A stretch of 64,000 nucleotides of DNA from contig OZ020246.1 in assembly GCA_963971285.1 (NCBI GenBank), positions 25,890,494-25,954,493 of the forward strand, read 5' to 3'. Shown here piece after piece: positions 61,233 through 64,000 of the stretch. How positions within the stretch are numbered: position 1 is the stretch's first letter; every line of letters begins with the position of its first letter. Source of the stretch: Astropecten irregularis. Lineage: Eukaryota > Echinodermata > Asteroidea > Paxillosida > Astropectinidae. Both the position numbers and the translations under genes were made by a program. The notes below the pieces were generated by a model. The model did no database searches and was not told where the DNA came from. It saw only the letters and a list, made by a program, of their open reading frames with translations.

Positions 61233-61496
61233 TCATTCTAGTCTCTCCACCATGCAAAACTTCAAAGTCACTTCACTTGTAACATAAATTTCTGTGAAAT
61301 TGCCCATACGCATGATTATGCCTGCCAAGAGCAGCTATTTTGGTATGACACAGGTTGGACCAAAAGACCTTCTAAAAAACCAAAGTAGTGCAAGATAAGT
61401 GTGTTGCATAAACCTGGTGTGATTTAATCAAGACTCTTGTGATACCTCAACTTCAATCAATTGCCTCGACAAAACTGAAAAGATAAGTTGCAGGGC

Positions 61497-61635
61497 TGGA
61501 TTTCACCAAACACTAATATTAATCTTAAGATGATGTCAATATCACCATAGTGATTTGTCTTCGGACGTCACACTTGGCGATTAAGATTGATCTTACACTT
61601 AAGATCACTCTTAGAGTTTTGTGAAATCGGCCCCA
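61497..61635. mobile_element. Palindromic MITE (GGCCGATTTCACAAAAC end)
   Basis: CTGGATTTCACCAAACACT at the left, GGGGCCGATTTCACAAAAC inverted at the right; arms carry ATCTTAAG motifs. Confidence 0.7.
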
Positions 61636-62044
61636 GGATAACTTTTTAAGACAAGTATACCATTTCCCTTAAGATATCATCAACTTTTCATCGAAGCTTT
61701 TGGAAAACACAGAGAATGCATCATTAAATCTGGATACAAATCCTTGATGAATGAAAACATTATTGTTTGAAAGACTTTATTTGTTTCTTTACAGATTTTG
61801 TACATGATATCCACTTCTTTTATATTTATTTACACTTTACATAAAAATAAGGCAATAGAAAATGTTTATATACAAAGTACAAAATTCACACACATCTGTT
61901 AACTGGTAAAAGTACATTTTTATGAATTAAATATTTTGTTACCAGCAAAAATAGCCACGATTCTTCTGGGTTTCACAACAGAGTTACATCAACCATGATC
62001 ATACACACTAAATACATCATCCAAACAAACATACCGTATTCAAA

Positions 62045-62480
62045 TTAAATCGGTATGGTGCAGTATTCCGGAGGTCGCTGGTTCGCATCCCGCCTCCAGT
62101 CAATTTTTCTGTGTTCACTTTTCAATGACTTCAAATTCAGTCAGTTTTCCTTGTGATTATTTGATAAATCAAATACCCTCAAATAACCACAAGGGAAATT
62201 GACTCTGAGTCATTGAAAAGTGAACATAGAAAAATTGACTGGAGTGGGATTCGAACCAGCAACCTCCAGAATACTGTGCTGGTGCTCTTCCTAACTGAGC
62301 TATCCAGCCCTATGTTGGTGGTGTCCCTAATAGTATGGTACGGTACGGTATTGATCATTCTTTCAGTTGGCAGTCAGAAGCCATGAAACCACTCATATAC
62401 CGCCATATTCAAAGGATCATTAGGGACACCAGGAACATAGGGCTGGATGGCTCTAAGAGCGCCGGTACTTTTCAATAATC
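62045..62480. mobile_element. Cluster of three tRNA-like SINE copies in alternating orientation
   Basis: Plus fragment 62050-62170 (GGTCGCTGGTTCGCATCCC, TGTTCACTTTTCAATGAC), minus near-complete copy 62175-62405 (GGGATTCGAACCAGCAACC, TGAGCTATCCAGCCC, GGCAGTCAGAAGCC), and plus 5' fragment 62409-62475 (TAGGGACACCAGGAACATAG). Confidence 0.85.
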
Positions 62481-63089
62481 AAATTTCTTTAAATGCTAAC
62501 CATCTCACTTTCACCAAAATCCATCTTCAGAAACATCATTTGATCATTTGATAAAACAGTTTGTATTCTGTCAATAAAATCTCATGATTTTGATCATAAA
62601 CTAAATCATTGCATAGATGGTAAAATATTTTATTATGTTAAAGACTCATTTTTGCTATTATAAAAATAAGGCGCCCGTTATTTACCATCACAGTGAATAT
62701 TAAAACTCTTGTAATTACATTTCACATATGATATGAAGTACCTTTGTGTTTATTATCAACGAGTGGAAACTTTTGCTTACAGTCTCAAATTTGGTATGAA
62801 TAGCCCCCTCTTGTGACCATTTGCAAATATTGGGCATTCCTTATTCAATAATGTGGCTTTTTCCAATCTATAGCATTCTGTAATTGTAAATGTTCAGGTG
62901 TTAAAAGGATGACAGAATTTGAGAATTATCGACTAAAAATATTTTATCCATCTGTAAGAGTTGTACTTGTACCTAAAGATGAACCTGGCCAAATTATATG
63001 GCTGGTTTAGCTATTAATGTTCATGGTACATGTATTGGGTTTTGAAATCAGCGTATCATATATGATACATTGAGCATTTGTATGTGTCA

Positions 63090-64000
63090 TCATTGTACAG
63101 ACCTCCCAAAGAGACAGTGGTCGGCTCTCAATAGTTTCAGGAATTGACATGGACACCGAGAGCTAAGCCAGCCTTCAAAAATGGGGCAGGAGCCCTAGCC
63201 CACTATGTGCTTGTGGAGAGGAACTGAGCACATCATAGATGCATGCCCTCTCCAAAGACTGGAAGGAGGATTAGATGCCCTCCATGCAGCAAACCAGAAG
63301 GCAACTGCTTGGCCAGCCTTCACTGATGGGGTAGGAGCCCTAGCCTACTATGTGCTTGCGGAGAGGAGCAGACAATGGATCACATCATAGATGCCTGCCC
63401 CTCTCCAAAGACTGGAAGGAAGATTAGATGCCCTTCATGCAGCAAACCAGGAGGCAACTGCTTGGCCAGCCTTCACTGATGGGACAGGAGCCCTAGTCCA
63501 CTATGTGCTTGCGGAGAGGAGCAGACAATGGATCACATCATAGATGCCTGCCCTCTCCAAAGACTGGTAGGAGGATTAGATGCCCTCCATGCAGCAAACC
63601 AGGAGGCAACTGCTTGGCCAGCCTTCACTGATGGGACAGGAGCCCTAGTCCACTATGTGCTTGTGGAGAGGAGGAGACAATGGATCACGTCATAGATGCC
63701 TGCCCTCTCCAAAGACTGGAAGGAGGATTAGATGCCCTCCATGCAGCAAACCAGGAGGCAACTGCTTGGCCAGCCTTCACTGATGGGACAGGAGCCCTAG
63801 TCCACTATGTGCTTGTGGAGAGGAGGAGACAATGGATCACATCATAGATGCCTGCCCTCTCCAAAGACTGGTAGGAGGATTAGATGCCCTCCATGCAGCA
63901 AACCAGGAGGCAACTGCTTGACCAGCCTCCACCAATAGGGCAGTAGCCCTAGCCCACTATGTGCTTGTGGAGAGGAGCAGACAATGGATCACATCATAGA
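63090..64000 (+). repeat. 152-bp tandem array built from a LINE 3' coding end
   Basis: GATGCMTGCCC recurs at 63238, 63390, 63543, 63695 and 63847 (periods 152, 153, 152, 152), so at least five copies run off the right edge. In one frame each unit reads CACGEEQTMDHIIDACPL, then QRLEGGLDALHAANQ. This is the CxCGxxxQTxxHIxxxCP motif at the end of many invertebrate non-LTR reverse-transcriptase genes. Because 152 is not a multiple of three, the frame shifts from unit to unit. Confidence 0.92.

Noticed and set aside
63090-64000. CRISPR-like array
   Set aside because: Units are 152 bp, contiguous and without spacers, in an animal genome; it is a tandem repeat from a LINE.
1-64000. Endogenous retrovirus, LTR retrotransposon or Polinton
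   Set aside because: No paired long terminal repeats and no gag, integrase, capsid or envelope-like reading frames were seen on either strand.

Overview
This is a 64 kb piece of an intron-rich animal genome. It carries two genes, both on the minus strand, in a dense background of fossil transposons, SINEs, LINE ends and minisatellites. The gene structures and the repeats (tRNA-derived SINEs with TTATT-type tails, foldback elements ending in GGGGCC(A/G)ATTTCA, abundant TACATGTA) suggest a marine invertebrate deuterostome. An echinoderm, possibly a sea star, is my best guess, held with low confidence because it rests on recalled repeat styles and not on a search.

1-30 kb: the 5' two-thirds or so of a large cadherin gene. 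The start codon is at 29084 and the gene leaves the window at base 1. Fourteen coding exons splice together in a single open frame of about 1348 residues. They encode a signal peptide, about thirteen extracellular cadherin (EC) repeats and a classical-cadherin-like furin site (RRQRR|D) near residue 341, placed after three EC-like modules. A probable noncoding first exon lies near 30.0 kb. Intron 2 is about 14 kb and is mostly repeats.

30.4-35.4 kb: intergenic DNA, including the EDC4 3' flank. I see no gene in it.

35.4-58.4 kb: a complete EDC4 (Ge-1/HEDLS, enhancer of mRNA decapping 4) gene. It has 25 coding exons whose phases all agree, giving 4338 nt and 1445 aa; human EDC4 is about 1400 aa. 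The order is a WD40-type beta-propeller, a Ser-rich acidic linker, then coiled coils and the conserved C-terminal helical domain.

58.4-64 kb: the EDC4 promoter region, with NRF1-like and YY1-like motifs and a possible divergent first exon. Beyond it are a SINE, a broken piggyBac transposase, inverted tRNA-like SINEs and a 152-bp tandem array made from the end of a LINE reverse-transcriptase gene, which runs off the right edge.

I found no new defence or metabolic system. The most interesting signals are (1) the furin site in the large cadherin; (2) a SINE tail that forms the polypyrimidine tract of a cadherin splice acceptor; (3) a hAT miniature element in EDC4 with an intact 8-bp target duplication, itself invaded by a SINE with a 15-bp duplication and by another foldback element; (4) a large set of foldback elements with shared ends but unrelated interiors; (5) an 11-bp minisatellite made of repeated branch-point/CAG units directly after an EDC4 splice donor; and (6) three hammerhead-ribozyme-like relics. 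The two genes have no evident functional link: one is a surface adhesion protein, the other a P-body decapping scaffold.
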